Source of the DNA: Endomicrobiales bacterium | GTDB lineage: Bacteria > Elusimicrobiota > Endomicrobiia > Endomicrobiales > JAFGIL01 | Assembly (NCBI GenBank): GCA_016929635.1 | Contig: JAFGIL010000005.1 | Span: forward strand, 1-52,674 | DNA: 52,674 nt | Direction of reading: 5' to 3' | In this document: positions 7,542-16,700 of the stretch, piece by piece | Position numbering within the stretch: the stretch's first letter is position 1 | Layout: every line of letters starts with the position of its first letter | Notes under the pieces: model-generated | What the model was told of the DNA's origin: nothing | The model's database searches: none | Seen by the model: the letters and a program-made list of their open reading frames with translations, nothing else | Program-made: the position numbers and the translations under genes

Positions 7542-8908
7542 ATTCCCCCGATTGCTTCCTTTACGTCCGAAACCCCGAATATTTTTAACCTGCCTTTATA
7601 ATTAAGATTTTTCAAATTTGTTTTCGGCACGAACGCCCTTTTAAACCCCAGCTTTTCCGCTTCGTTAAGCCTGGGCCCGGCCTGGTTTATGGAACGGACC
7701 TCGCCGGATAATCCGACTTCTCCGAGTATGACAGTGTCGCTGGAAGCAACAAAATTTCCGTGGCCTGAAGCAATCGCGCACGCTATTCCAAGGTCAATGC
7801 CGGTTTCTTTTATCTTTACGCCTCCAACAACGTTGACAAATATATCCTGGGATTCAAGGTGCAGCCCGAGGCGTTTCTCCAGGACAGCTATCAAAAGTAT
7901 TACCCTGTTTAAATCATATCCTGTTACCATCCTGCGCGGCAGACCGAAATTCGTTCTTGTAACAAGCGCCTGGACTTCCAAGAGAAGCGGCCTTGTGCCT
8001 TCTATTGTGCATACTACGACGTTGCCCGGGGTATCCTTGGAGCGTTCCTGAAGAAATATTTCAGACGGATTTTTTATCTCGCGCAATCCGTCATCTTTCA
8101 TCTCGAAAACTCCTATCTCGCTTGTGGGTCCGAACCGGTTTTTATAGGACCTGAGCACCCTGAAAATCTGCTGGCGCTCGGTTTCAAAATAAAGGACCGT
8201 GTCAACGATGTGCTCAAGGACGCGCGGCCCCGCGATGGAGCCTTCTTTTGTGACGTGGCCCAGTAAAAAAATCGTTATCCCGCGCGACTTTGCAAAACGC
8301 AGAAGCTCCGCGGCGCACTCCCTGACCTGTCCGACCGAGCCCGGAGCGCCTGATAAATCCTGCCTGTAGGTTGTCTGGATTGAGTCCACAACTACAACCT
8401 GGGGTTCAACTTTTGTTACAGCGTTTAAAATATTTTCAAGATTAGTCTCTGAAACCAGATAAAGGGTTTCAGATTTTATTTTTAACCTGTCTGCCCTGTT
8501 TTTCACCTGGGACAGGGATTCTTCCCCGGATATATAAAGTGTTTTCAGGTTATTGTTATTGCTTAGCCGGGCAGAAACCTGAAGCATCAAAGTTGATTTT
8601 CCTATACCCGGCTGGCCGCCGAGCAAAACCAGAGATCCGGGCACAACCCCGCCGCCGAGCATCCTGTCAAACTCGTCTATGCCTGTGGCCAGCCTTGTAA
8701 AATTCTCTGTAGCAATTTCATTTATGTTTACCACTTCGGAAGAAAAGCCGATAAGGCTCCTTGCCTGGCCGGATGCCTCTATCCTGGCCTCTTTCTCTTC
8801 TGCCAGGGAGTTCCACTTGCCGCAGTCCGGGCATTTTCCCAGCCACTTCGGCGAAGCGTACCCGCATTCCTGACACCTGAAAATAGTTTTTACTTTGCTT
8901 TTAACCAT
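7535..8908 (-). CDS. radA: DNA repair ATPase RadA
   Basis: A 457-aa RecA-like ATPase that promotes branch migration during recombination. The order of parts is canonical: N-terminal zinc finger (C-x-x-C at 12-15, C-x-x-C at 26-29), Walker A GGQPGIGKST near residue 97, the RadA-specific KNRFGPTSEIG near 255, and a C-terminal Lon-protease-like domain (VNVVGGVKIKETGIDLGIA). The start ATG at 8908 overlaps the stop of the RAYT gene by 8 nt (ATGGTTAA). The upstream sequence is a family A palindrome rather than a normal leader, so insertion of the transposase and REP has probably replaced its original promoter region. Confidence 0.96.
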   Translation of the reverse strand: MVKSKVKTIFRCQECGYASPKWLGKCPDCGKWNSLAEEKEARIEASGQARSLIGFSSEVVNINEIATENFTRLATGIDEFDRMLGGGVVPGSLVLLGGQPGIGKSTLMLQVSARLSNNNNLKTLYISGEESLSQVKNRADRLKIKSETLYLVSETNLENILNAVTKVEPQVVVVDSIQTTYRQDLSGAPGSVGQVRECAAELLRFAKSRGITIFLLGHVTKEGSIAGPRVLEHIVDTVLYFETERQQIFRVLRSYKNRFGPTSEIGVFEMKDDGLREIKNPSEIFLQERSKDTPGNVVVCTIEGTRPLLLEVQALVTRTNFGLPRRMVTGYDLNRVILLIAVLEKRLGLHLESQDIFVNVVGGVKIKETGIDLGIACAIASGHGNFVASSDTVILGEVGLSGEVRSINQAGPRLNEAEKLGFKRAFVPKTNLKNLNYKGRLKIFGVSDVKEAIGGIK

Positions 8909-9605
8909 ATATTCCTAGTCCCGTTCCGGGAACGGGCTCGGGCTCCAGTATTAAATGTCTTATTTTATGCAGCTCTCTCTGATATTGAATCTGGCTTTCT
9001 GCGAATTTTCTGTACTCATCAGCACTAATATCAATATATTCTGAAAAATCACAGATCATTTTTTCTTTTTGCACAAGCCCTAAATACTCTTTATAAGAAG
9101 AGTAATCCCAATTTATAGGATTATTTATATTCTTTATATTTGCTGTTACTGGATTTAAATGGATGTATCTGGTTAAGTGGATAAACTGTTCGTCTTTTTG
9201 TACTAATATATTTTTAAATCTTCCTTCCCAAAGCGGCCCCAATCTATTGTATTTAAGATTAAAATATGTGCTATAGCTGTTCTGCACAAGTCTCATGTAT
9301 TTGGAAATTGAGTTTTCTTTTAATTGTTCAAGAATTAAATGTATATGAGTCGGCATAAGACAATATGCTATTATTTTTACCAGCATTTTTGATTTATCTA
9401 TCTTTTCTTCTTTTTTTCTATACTTTTCTTTATCCTCAATATATTTTGATAATTTACATGGCGTATCTTCAAATTTATAAAAATGTATTGCTTTAATCAT
9501 TCTCTCATAATCATTCTCTGATTTAAAGATATCAAACTTTGATATACTTCTGTTAAATATATGATAAATCTCTCCTACAGCTAGAGGAACTTTTCTATTA
9601 ACCAT
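8901..9605 (-). CDS. REP-associated tyrosine transposase (RAYT, Y1_Tnp/IS200-like)
   Basis: 234 aa. The Y1 transposase fold is shown by an N-terminal GEIYHIFNRS strand, the HUH motif in CLMPTHIHLILE (about residues 101-112), the catalytic-tyrosine helix (VQNSYSTYFN) and the RAYT-typical GPLWEGRFKNILV followed by YIHLNPV. These enzymes nick single-stranded REP hairpins. The start ATG at 9605 has AAGGAG upstream. A 42-bp family A palindrome lies 19 bp upstream, and a half-copy forms the 3' end of the gene: the C-terminal residues EPVPGTGLG are encoded by it. The gene is AT-rich relative to mlaD and radA, suggesting acquisition. It has no IS200 ends of its own; the flanking palindromes are its likely substrates. 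Confidence 0.9.
   Translation of the reverse strand: MVNRKVPLAVGEIYHIFNRSISKFDIFKSENDYERMIKAIHFYKFEDTPCKLSKYIEDKEKYRKKEEKIDKSKMLVKIIAYCLMPTHIHLILEQLKENSISKYMRLVQNSYSTYFNLKYNRLGPLWEGRFKNILVQKDEQFIHLTRYIHLNPVTANIKNINNPINWDYSSYKEYLGLVQKEKMICDFSEYIDISADEYRKFAESQIQYQRELHKIRHLILEPEPVPGTGLGIYG
8920..8936. repeat. Family A half-element (single 17-nt palindrome), copy A2
   Basis: CCCGTTCCGGGAACGGG, identical to the right-hand unit of copies A3, A4 and A6. It lies inside the last codons of the RAYT gene and just upstream of radA. Confidence 0.9.
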
Positions 9606-9624
9606 AAATCTTTCTCCTTATCCG

Positions 9625-9666
9625 ACCCGTTCCCGGAACGGGCCTGGGCCCGTTCCGGGAACGGGT
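9625..9666. repeat. Family A REP/BIME-like palindrome, copy A3
   Basis: A perfect 20-bp inverted repeat with a TG loop (9625-9644 and 9647-9666), between the mlaD stop and the RAYT start. Each arm holds a 17-nt self-palindrome, CCCGTTCCSGGAACGGG, so nested and long hairpins are both possible. Confidence 0.97.
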
Positions 9667-9674
9667 ATTGAATA

Positions 9675-10991
9675 TTAGCGGGCGAGGCCCACAAGACCGA
9701 GAATATATGCGATATCGTCGTCACGAATTACAAGGTTCATGTATGTATTAACGTTCGATTCATAGGCAGGGTCCTCGATTTGAGAGCCTATGTAAGCCCA
9801 CTTCATTAGCTCAAGCCTTAATCCCAGATTAACTTTCGGCGTATGTACAGGAGTGCGCCTTGAAAAATCATACCCGTCAGCCACTATCTCAAGCCTCCTC
9901 CACGGCTCCCACTTCCAAAGAGGCTTCACCTTCATTCCAACGCCCGCAGTCTTCCTGTAAAGCCCTCCGTAAAGCTGAGCCGGCCCGAAATGCTTCCCTA
10001 TAAGAAAATTCAGCGTGTTGGTTTCCTCCGGGTCGGTTGTTGTGGCGGAATCGTCGCTGATATTCGAGACTCCGACGTAATAAAATTTATCTTTCCTCGG
10101 ATATATCCTTATCCCCGCATCGTTCCTGAAAAGGTCGTACTTTCCGTCGTACCTGAGCGAGTAATCCCAGTGCGTCTCAATCAGGGTTATCTTCCCGAGC
10201 ACTTTTTTAGCTTCATTAGAAGTTTCCTTTAAATCCTTGAACGCCTCTTTTATATCCTCTCCCATCTCTTTATCGGTCATAAGCCTGCCCAGGGCGCCTT
10301 CTCCCTTGTCTATTTTATCCAGAATCCTGTCAAGCTTCTCCGAAATGTTTCTTATGCTTGAAACCGCAACTTTTAAATCGTCCTGTGAAATCTCAGCCAT
10401 GTTTCTTGTAAAGGTATGAAAATCCCTGACAATCTCTTTCAGATCCTGTTCCTGGGCGTACAGGGTAACCCTCAAAGTATCAGTAACTTCCCTCATGTTC
10501 TCAAGAGTCTTTGCAAGGTTGTCGCCGATGTTTTTGCCCGTCTTGCCCTTGAAAGGTTTTGTTATAGCGTCCAGCTGTTCCATCACGTCCTGCACGACTT
10601 TATCGAATGACAGAGGGTCAACGCCCACAATAACGTCCCCGTCTTTAAGAACCGGCGCATCCTCGCTTCCGATGGTAAGCTCCAGGTATTTCGAGCCGAT
10701 TAACCCTGTCGAAACAATACTCGCTTTTGCGTCGCTGTGGATCTTTACGTTTCTTTTTATCCACACCATCACTTTGGCCTTGTTTCCCTCTAGGGATATT
10801 TCCTTTACGGCGCCTATTTCAACTCCCGCTATTTTTACTTTTGCTTTATCCGGAAGGCCTGCTATGTCGCTGAACAAAATATTTAAATGATAACGGCCCT
10901 GGAACTGGAAATCTCCCAGAAGTATTATCGTAACCAGCAATCCCACTATTCCCACCAAAACAAAAAGACCTAACTTTGTTTCCTGATTCAC
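9675..10991 (-). CDS. mlaD: MlaD-type MCE protein with barrel-like C-terminal domain
   Basis: 438 aa. A signal-anchor helix (about 5-25) is followed by one MCE domain (about 35-115, with DIAGLPDKAKVKIAGVEIG). A long charged helical region spans about 125-270 with repeated hydrophobic spacing. A C-terminal region (about 272-438) of alternating amphipathic strands follows, with the look of an outer-membrane barrel (IRIYPRKDKFYYVGVSNIS, LYGGLYRKTAGVGMKV, LGLRLELMKWAYIGS). Proteobacterial MlaD is only about 180 aa and lacks the last two parts. Start is GTG at 10991 behind AGGAGG. It is the last gene of mlaE-mlaF-mlaD. MCE and operon identity are firm; the barrel is inferred from pattern. Confidence 0.9.
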   Translation of the reverse strand: MNQETKLGLFVLVGIVGLLVTIILLGDFQFQGRYHLNILFSDIAGLPDKAKVKIAGVEIGAVKEISLEGNKAKVMVWIKRNVKIHSDAKASIVSTGLIGSKYLELTIGSEDAPVLKDGDVIVGVDPLSFDKVVQDVMEQLDAITKPFKGKTGKNIGDNLAKTLENMREVTDTLRVTLYAQEQDLKEIVRDFHTFTRNMAEISQDDLKVAVSSIRNISEKLDRILDKIDKGEGALGRLMTDKEMGEDIKEAFKDLKETSNEAKKVLGKITLIETHWDYSLRYDGKYDLFRNDAGIRIYPRKDKFYYVGVSNISDDSATTTDPEETNTLNFLIGKHFGPAQLYGGLYRKTAGVGMKVKPLWKWEPWRRLEIVADGYDFSRRTPVHTPKVNLGLRLELMKWAYIGSQIEDPAYESNVNTYMNLVIRDDDIAYILGLVGLAR

Positions 10992-11087
10992 CCAGCTCCT
11001 CCTTTTCCACTCATAAATACTTATTAAAGTGAATATTATAAAAATTCTTCTGACTAACCTCTATATGCTAATCTCTAAATGCTGTCC

Positions 11088-11849
11088 TTAAATTACTTTC
11101 TCCAAATCCAGCGTTATCGGCCCGTGGCTTAAGCCCTCCACGAACTGGTGTATAACCTCATCTTTCGTGTTTTTTATATCTTCGGGTTTTCCTGCTCCTA
11201 TTATTTTTCCCTGATAAAGCATGGCAATCCGGTTTGAAACTTTATATGCTGACTTCATGTCGTGCGTAACCACTATCGAAGTCACTCCCAGCGTCTTCTG
11301 AAGATGAATAATCAAATCGTTTATAACGTCCGCCATAATCGGGTCAAGCCCTGTGGTCGGCTCGTCGTACATGATGTATTTCGGCTGGTGCGCAATGGCG
11401 CGTGCAAGCCCGACTCTTTTTTTCATTCCGCCTGAAAGCTCCGGGGGCTTTAAATTTTCCACGCCCTTTAAGCCTACCACTGCAAGACACTCCAACACCC
11501 GTTTTCGTATATCCGCCTGCTCAAGAGTGCTCAGGTTCTTCAGTCCGAATCCGACGTTTTCCCCGACTGTCAGGGAATCAAAAAGCGCCGCGCCCTGGAA
11601 TAAATACCCGAACCTTTTCTGCACCTCAAGAAGATCTTTTTCATCAAGACTTGTTATCTCTCTGTCATCGACGAAAATCGTGCCGCGTTCGGGCTTCAAC
11701 AACCCTATAATATTTTTCAGCAGAACACTTTTTCCGCAGCCTGAACCGCCGATAATGGTCAGGGTTTCCGCGTCATAAATCTCAAGATTTACGCCCTGCA
11801 GGACGTGGTTTCCTCCGAAATATTTATGAACCTCGCTTACTTTTATCAT
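11088..11849 (-). CDS. mlaF: ABC transporter ATPase of the Mla lipid-transport system
   Basis: A 253-aa ATPase that powers phospholipid movement by the MlaE permease across the periplasm. Walker A GGSGCGKS is at 34-41, the signature LSGGMKKRVGLARA is in the middle, and Walker B YDEPTTGLDP follows, with the H-loop in VVTHDM. The LSGGM-x-KR variant is typical of MlaF/Ttg2A rather than general ABC ATPases. The start ATG at 11849 has GAGGGAAG upstream. A family A palindrome (11862-11903) fills the gap to mlaE, and a 96-bp AT-rich spacer separates it from mlaD. Confidence 0.95.
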   Translation of the reverse strand: MIKVSEVHKYFGGNHVLQGVNLEIYDAETLTIIGGSGCGKSVLLKNIIGLLKPERGTIFVDDREITSLDEKDLLEVQKRFGYLFQGAALFDSLTVGENVGFGLKNLSTLEQADIRKRVLECLAVVGLKGVENLKPPELSGGMKKRVGLARAIAHQPKYIMYDEPTTGLDPIMADVINDLIIHLQKTLGVTSIVVTHDMKSAYKVSNRIAMLYQGKIIGAGKPEDIKNTKDEVIHQFVEGLSHGPITLDLEKVI

Positions 11850-11861
11850 CTTCCCTCGTTT

Positions 11862-11903
11862 GCCCGTTCCCGGAACGGACCTGGGCCCGTTCCGGGAACG
11901 GGC
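11862..11903. repeat. Family A REP/BIME-like palindrome, copy A4
   Basis: Same architecture as A3 (20-nt arm, TG, 20-nt arm) with one mismatch in the left arm. It lies within the mla operon between mlaE and mlaF, so any transcript spanning the operon carries a strong hairpin here. Confidence 0.95.
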
Positions 11904-11910
11904 ACGGTTA

Positions 11911-12711
11911 TTAGCCGATGCCTATAGCTACAAGTATTGCGCTTATAAAATAATCCGAGACCAGTATCAAAACCATTGATACCATAACAGCGCTTGTGGT
12001 CGCTTTCCCCACCCCCTCTGCGCCGCCCCTGCAGTTAAATCCCTTGAAACACGCCGTAAAAACAATTATCGACGCAAAAAGATAAGTCTTTATGAACCCG
12101 TGCAGAAAATCCGTAATAAGCATGTAGTACCAGATATCTTCCCAGTACACGCTTGAAGGCACTTTCCACTTGTAAACCGTTACCAGCAATCCCCCTAGTA
12201 TTCCGATTATATTCGATATTACAACCAGCAGCGGCACCATCGTCATCATGGAGATGAATCTCGGAACAGCAAGGTACTTTATCGGATTTGTACCTAGTGT
12301 GTACAGGGCATCTATCTGTTCCGTAACTTTCATTGTGCCGAGCTCAGCTGCAATCGCTGCGCCTATCCTTCCTGCAACAACCACGCTTGTTAAAACAGGC
12401 CCCAGCTCCTTAACAAGAGAAAGGCCAACAACAGCGCCCAGATACACCGGCTCGTTAAACATGTTCCTCATTGATGAGCCCATCTGTAAAGAAAGCACCA
12501 TGCCGGTAAAGAGCGATGTCAAAGCTATAACAGGAAACGAGGCATAGCCAACCTCAACCATCTGCACTGTTGTATTGCGCCAGTTAATGCCACCCTTAAA
12601 CACCCAATAGAATGTGCCAGCAACCATATTAGCTATCTGCCCAAGACTGGCTGCAACTTCAAGAGTAACTCCACCAATATATTGAAAAAACTTTTTGTGC
12701 ATATTTTCCAT
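11911..12711 (-). CDS. mlaE: MlaE/YrbE-type lipid ABC permease
   Basis: 266 aa with an amphipathic N-terminal helix and about five transmembrane helices. Family hallmarks include VEVGYASFPVIALTSLFTGMVLSLQ, ELGPVLTSVVVAGRIGAAIAAELGTMKVTEQIDAL and a C-terminal DYFISAIL segment. It is the inner-membrane permease that pairs with MlaF and docks MlaD. Start is ATG at 12711, with an alternative ATG at 12702; neither has a strong Shine-Dalgarno. A 27-bp palindrome (12714-12740) lies immediately upstream. No mlaA, mlaB or mlaC is visible, so this is a reduced Mla set. Confidence 0.95.
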   Translation of the reverse strand: MENMHKKFFQYIGGVTLEVAASLGQIANMVAGTFYWVFKGGINWRNTTVQMVEVGYASFPVIALTSLFTGMVLSLQMGSSMRNMFNEPVYLGAVVGLSLVKELGPVLTSVVVAGRIGAAIAAELGTMKVTEQIDALYTLGTNPIKYLAVPRFISMMTMVPLLVVISNIIGILGGLLVTVYKWKVPSSVYWEDIWYYMLITDFLHGFIKTYLFASIIVFTACFKGFNCRGGAEGVGKATTSAVMVSMVLILVSDYFISAILVAIGIG

Positions 12712-12713
12712 CC

Positions 12714-12740
12714 ATTCTCACGTTCCGGGAACGTGAGAAT
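12714..12740. repeat. Perfect 27-bp palindrome related to the family A core (A5)
   Basis: Thirteen-base arms, ATTCTCACGTTCC and its complement, flank a central G. The inner GTTCCGGGAAC is the family A core, but the outer bases differ. It fills the gap between parB and mlaE and touches the mlaE start region. It could be a REP relic, an operator or a terminator-like hairpin. Confidence 0.85.
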
Positions 12741-12743
12741 CGG

Positions 12744-13634
12744 CTATTTAAGTTGTCTGAGTTTATTTATATTTCTATTTAAAAATTCAATGGCTTTTTC
12801 AATGCTGTCTTTGCTTGAGCGGAACTTTAGCACAAGGTCAAACCCGCCTTTAACCTGCTTCACATACATACGCTCATTCGGCACTATTTCGCCGGTAGTG
12901 CTTTCCTGCTTTTTAGCTTTCTTTGAGGATTTCGGCAATGAAGAAAGCTCAGCCATCAAGCCCTGCATGCCTGCCATCATATTGTTTATGTATTCAGAAT
13001 AGTTATGATTATTCAATGCTTTTTTTAATTCTTCCACAGCCTGGTTGTCATTGTTCACGGCAACATCAGCTTCATCTTTGCCTGCAGGTGCGGAGCCGCC
13101 CCGCACCCCTTTACCTGAAAGCAGCTTGCTAACGCTTTTCTTGGATATCTTGCCCTGCACAATCGCTTCCTGTATCTCTTTCGGGGCATTGGCTATCTTT
13201 AAGTATGTGCGTACGCTAGACTCATCTTTGCCAATGAGCCGCGCAATCTCCCTGTTTGACTTGCCCTGGTCATGAAGTTTTTTGCATGCATACTCCAAAT
13301 CCAGGTCAGTTAATGACTTTCGCTCTATATTTTCAATGAAATTTAGTTTTAACGCCTCCTCGCGGGATAACTCGTTTTCAGGTACTATAACAGCTAAAAT
13401 CTTCTCCCAGTCAAGGGATTTAGCAGCGTTGAACCTGCGGAATCCGCTGATAAGGTGCAGCTCCCATCCATCGTCCCTGCGCCAAAGCACAACAGGGAAC
13501 TTCTGGCCTTCGTTTTTGAGCGATTCTGCCAGCTGCTCTGTGTTCATGTTCTTTCTGAACTGGAAATCCGTGTTCTGCGCGTTTATATCCTTCAATGGTA
13601 TCCACGCGGACTGATATTTATCCAGACTTATCAT
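12744..13634 (-). CDS. ParB/Spo0J-like DNA-binding protein (orphan)
   Basis: About 296 aa. An N-terminal ParB nuclease-like domain (IPLKDI near residue 13, SGFRRFNAAKSL near 63, the equivalent of the GERR box) leads through NFIENIERKSLTDLDLEYACKKL to a helix-turn-helix (KSNREIARLIGKDESSVRTYLKI). A variable linker and a C-terminal domain follow. The linker peptide VRGGSAPAGK is encoded by a GC-rich hairpin. There is no parA next to it, so a plasmid-type partition role is doubtful; a Noc-like or regulatory role is possible. The ATG at 13634 is chosen because GGGAGG lies 8 nt upstream; an in-frame GTG at 13649 would remove that site. Confidence 0.8.
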   Translation of the reverse strand: MISLDKYQSAWIPLKDINAQNTDFQFRKNMNTEQLAESLKNEGQKFPVVLWRRDDGWELHLISGFRRFNAAKSLDWEKILAVIVPENELSREEALKLNFIENIERKSLTDLDLEYACKKLHDQGKSNREIARLIGKDESSVRTYLKIANAPKEIQEAIVQGKISKKSVSKLLSGKGVRGGSAPAGKDEADVAVNNDNQAVEELKKALNNHNYSEYINNMMAGMQGLMAELSSLPKSSKKAKKQESTTGEIVPNERMYVKQVKGGFDLVLKFRSSKDSIEKAIEFLNRNINKLRQLK

Positions 13635-13645
13635 TTCATCCCTCC

Positions 13646-13693
13646 CCACCCCGGATGCGCCACGCCTGCCAGCGGGCAGGTAATTCGGGGTGG
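13646..13693. repeat. Family B palindrome upstream of the ParB-like gene
   Basis: Outer arms CCACCCCG (13646-13653) and CGGGGTGG (13686-13693) enclose a second hairpin, CCTGCC (13665-13670) with GGCAGG (13675-13680). The element shares its CCACCCCGGATGC start with the copy at 33857 and its TAATTCGGGG end with the copy at 19967. Confidence 0.8.
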
Positions 13694-13707
13694 CTAATTC
13701 ATTATAT

Positions 13708-13724
13708 TCAACACCCGGTGTTGA
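13708..13724. promoter_or_regulatory. Perfect 17-bp palindrome upstream of the ParB-like gene, candidate operator or binding site
   Basis: TCAACACC and GGTGTTGA flank a single C. It lies 74 bp upstream of the ParB-like start and 18 bp beyond the stop of the giant gene. It does not resemble family A or B. It also does not match the known parS sequence (TGTTTCACGTGAAACA), so binding by the neighbouring ParB-like protein is only a suggestion. Confidence 0.45.
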
Positions 13725-13741
13725 TTAAATACATCCTTCCG

Positions 13742-16700
13742 CTACTTATTTTTGTTGCCAGGATATTTGACTTTTTTAATCGTATCTGTTACCTGAAAAG
13801 GAACTAAAGTCCCGCTGTACTCTATTTCGCCTCTTACTACAAATGTTATATCAATTGGCTGCTCCATATCATCAGTCATAAACGTTCCTATAACACGGTA
13901 TTGTGTTTCATCAATGTTTACACTAACCGGAGATGCTCCGTCACACACAAGATTTGCAACTGTGTTTACATCATAGCTTTCTGAAAAAGTTATATGTGCC
14001 TTGACCTTTCTGTCTTTATTCAGATTCAATACATTGGGAGTAATCATTAATGTTATAGTGTCACTTCCCATTACCAGCGTTATCTGGGCTGATGCTGAAC
14101 CAATATTGTTATAGTCGTCTTGTGCTGATATGGTAATAGTGACCTCACCAACAGCTGTATACGGATCAATTGTTACTGTTTTTGCTACTGTATCAAGAAC
14201 TCCTATGTTTGTTGATATTTCAAGCTCGTTATCTACCAAATCAACTGCATCATACGATATAACAACAGTGTCTGTTACCCAGTATTCGCCTGCATTAAGC
14301 CCGTCACTGTTCCCGCTGATTCCGGTTATAGTTACTGTCGGTGCTGTGGTATCCACTATCGTAACATTCTGCGGCAGGCTCGTGCTGTTTCCAGCTGCAT
14401 CTGTTGCTGTCCATGTTACTACTGTTGTGCCTAATGAATATGTTCCTGAGGAAGGCGCATCATTTGTTATTGTTACTTCCGTTGCATCTGTTGCTGTTGC
14501 CTCGCCTATATCAACAGGAGTCAATACTCCTGTTGCTTCTGCTGTAATATCGCCAGGCACAGTTAAAACCGGAGGTATTGTATCAAGAACCACTGTTGCT
14601 ACATCAACTGCAGTATTACCCGCAAGATCAGTTATTGTTGCAACTATAGTGTTTTCGCCTTCGCTTAATGTAACTTCAGTTGAGAACGTGCCGTTCCCTA
14701 TAGCAGCTGAAACTCCGTTAACATCTATACCAGCAAGGTTCAGCTCCGTAAATGTACCGGTAATTATCTGAACAGCCACATTCGTCGGAGATATAATTTC
14801 ATCAAGAGCAATTACAGGAGTTGTTTTATCGATTTTTACATTGAACTCACCAATCAATGAAGCATTATCAGCATTATCCCATGCCTGATACTTTACAATC
14901 GTGTCCTGGTCTGTATCAAACACAAGCTGATAAGGCGATTCAAGAACATCTCCGGCTGCAGGATCTGAACCTGCTCCAAAACTGTATTTGATTTCCTTAA
15001 CACCTGTTGCAAACTCATGCTCATCAGTCGCTGTTATTGTAACAACCTGGTCCTGATTCACCCAGATTCCGTCGAACTGATAGTCATCATTTACAAGAGG
15101 CGGAGTTTCATCAGGCAGTATTCCGACCAAGATTGCGCGCGTTGCAACATTGTTCAGTTTGTCGTGCTCCTCAATTTGATAAGCCGGATCAAGCGTAACT
15201 TTTACAATATACGCGCCTATCTGTTCCGGAGCTGTCCAGTTTGTATTAAATATTGATTCTCCGCCTGCAGGCAGTAAAGAAATAATAGTAGAATATATTT
15301 GTATATTATCCACGGTCATTACAGCTAAAACATCTTGCGCGTCCAGGTCTCCGATATTATGCACTGTCACCTGAATGTTTATTGTTTCCTCGGGGTCAGG
15401 ATTAGGGTCTGAAAACACAATGTATCCTGAATACACAGCAAGGTCTGCAGCTGGCTCGTAAGGCGGAGGATATACATAGATAGAACGCGAAGCAGCGTTA
15501 TTGTCCTCATAAGGTTCCGGAATAATATTATCAGGATCAACCACTACTTTTATATTATGAACCCCTTTCGGCGCTGCTGTCCATGGAACTGTTATCACGC
15601 ATGATGACTCAGATGCAATCAACGGAATCACACTCGAAGCAAAAGCCACATTATTGTCAAAAACAGTTACATGCACGTTTTCGGCAATAAGCTCGCCTGC
15701 ATTATGAACATTTATTTCTATTGTAACTGAATCGCCCTGTCGCGGTATCGTGTTTGAAAATGTTATGTCTTGCGGTTCAACTGCAAGGTCCGGAGACGGA
15801 AGGTGCACGAAAACATTCACATAAAAAACATTATTGTCTTCATCAGCCTCAGGTATCAGGTTATCAGGGTCAGCAACAACTTTTATGGTATGCCAGCCAT
15901 CCGTAAGAAATGCATATGCAATCGAAGGATGTGCAGCGCCTCCTTTCGACACAAGAAGCGGTATGGTCTGTGTTCCTATAAGAGTTTCTCCGTCATAAAA
16001 AGTTAAAACCACATTTTCTGCGTTTTGTCCTCCAAGGTTTTCCAGGGTTGCAGTGATATCAATTGCCTGGCCAACAGCAGGCCTTTTGTCTGAAAATGCG
16101 ATATGCGTAGGTGCAACATCAGGTTCAGCAGCATACACGTACACATCAGCGTGTCTGCTGTTATTTCCTTCATTGGATTCAGATATAGTATCATCTGGAT
16201 CCACAACCGCAAGAATTAAATGTTCACCTGCAGGCGCAGCTGCCCATGGAAGAGATACGGTTTCTTCTGCACCGCTTGCAAGCAAAGCAATATTTTTTTG
16301 TCCTACAAGTGACGGTCCGTCATATATTCTAACAAGCACATTTTCAGCATCAACTATGCCGACATTTCGCACCTTGGCATAAAGCACCGCTGGATCACCG
16401 TCAACAGGCTTGCCAGGATCCGAGTATAAAGAAGAAACAACCAAATCTATACCTGGTGCCTCAATCACTGTAAGAGGCATTTCATAATCCTCGCTGAATG
16501 TATAATCTGTAACTGTAACTTTTACTACATATTCACCGGGCTCGTACGGCGCGGTAATTATCTGGCTGTAATTTCCGTATTTTGTCGTATATGTAAGAGG
16601 GAACTGTCCGTTACCCTGTATAGAAATATGCACGTCAGCGCCTGCTACAGGCTCCATTGTAGCAACTGTATAAACTGCTTTCCCAAACACACGCACATTT

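Noticed and set aside
12744-13634. Chromosome or plasmid partition locus
   Set aside because: Only a ParB-like gene is present. There is no ParA and no recognisable parS, and the neighbours are envelope genes.
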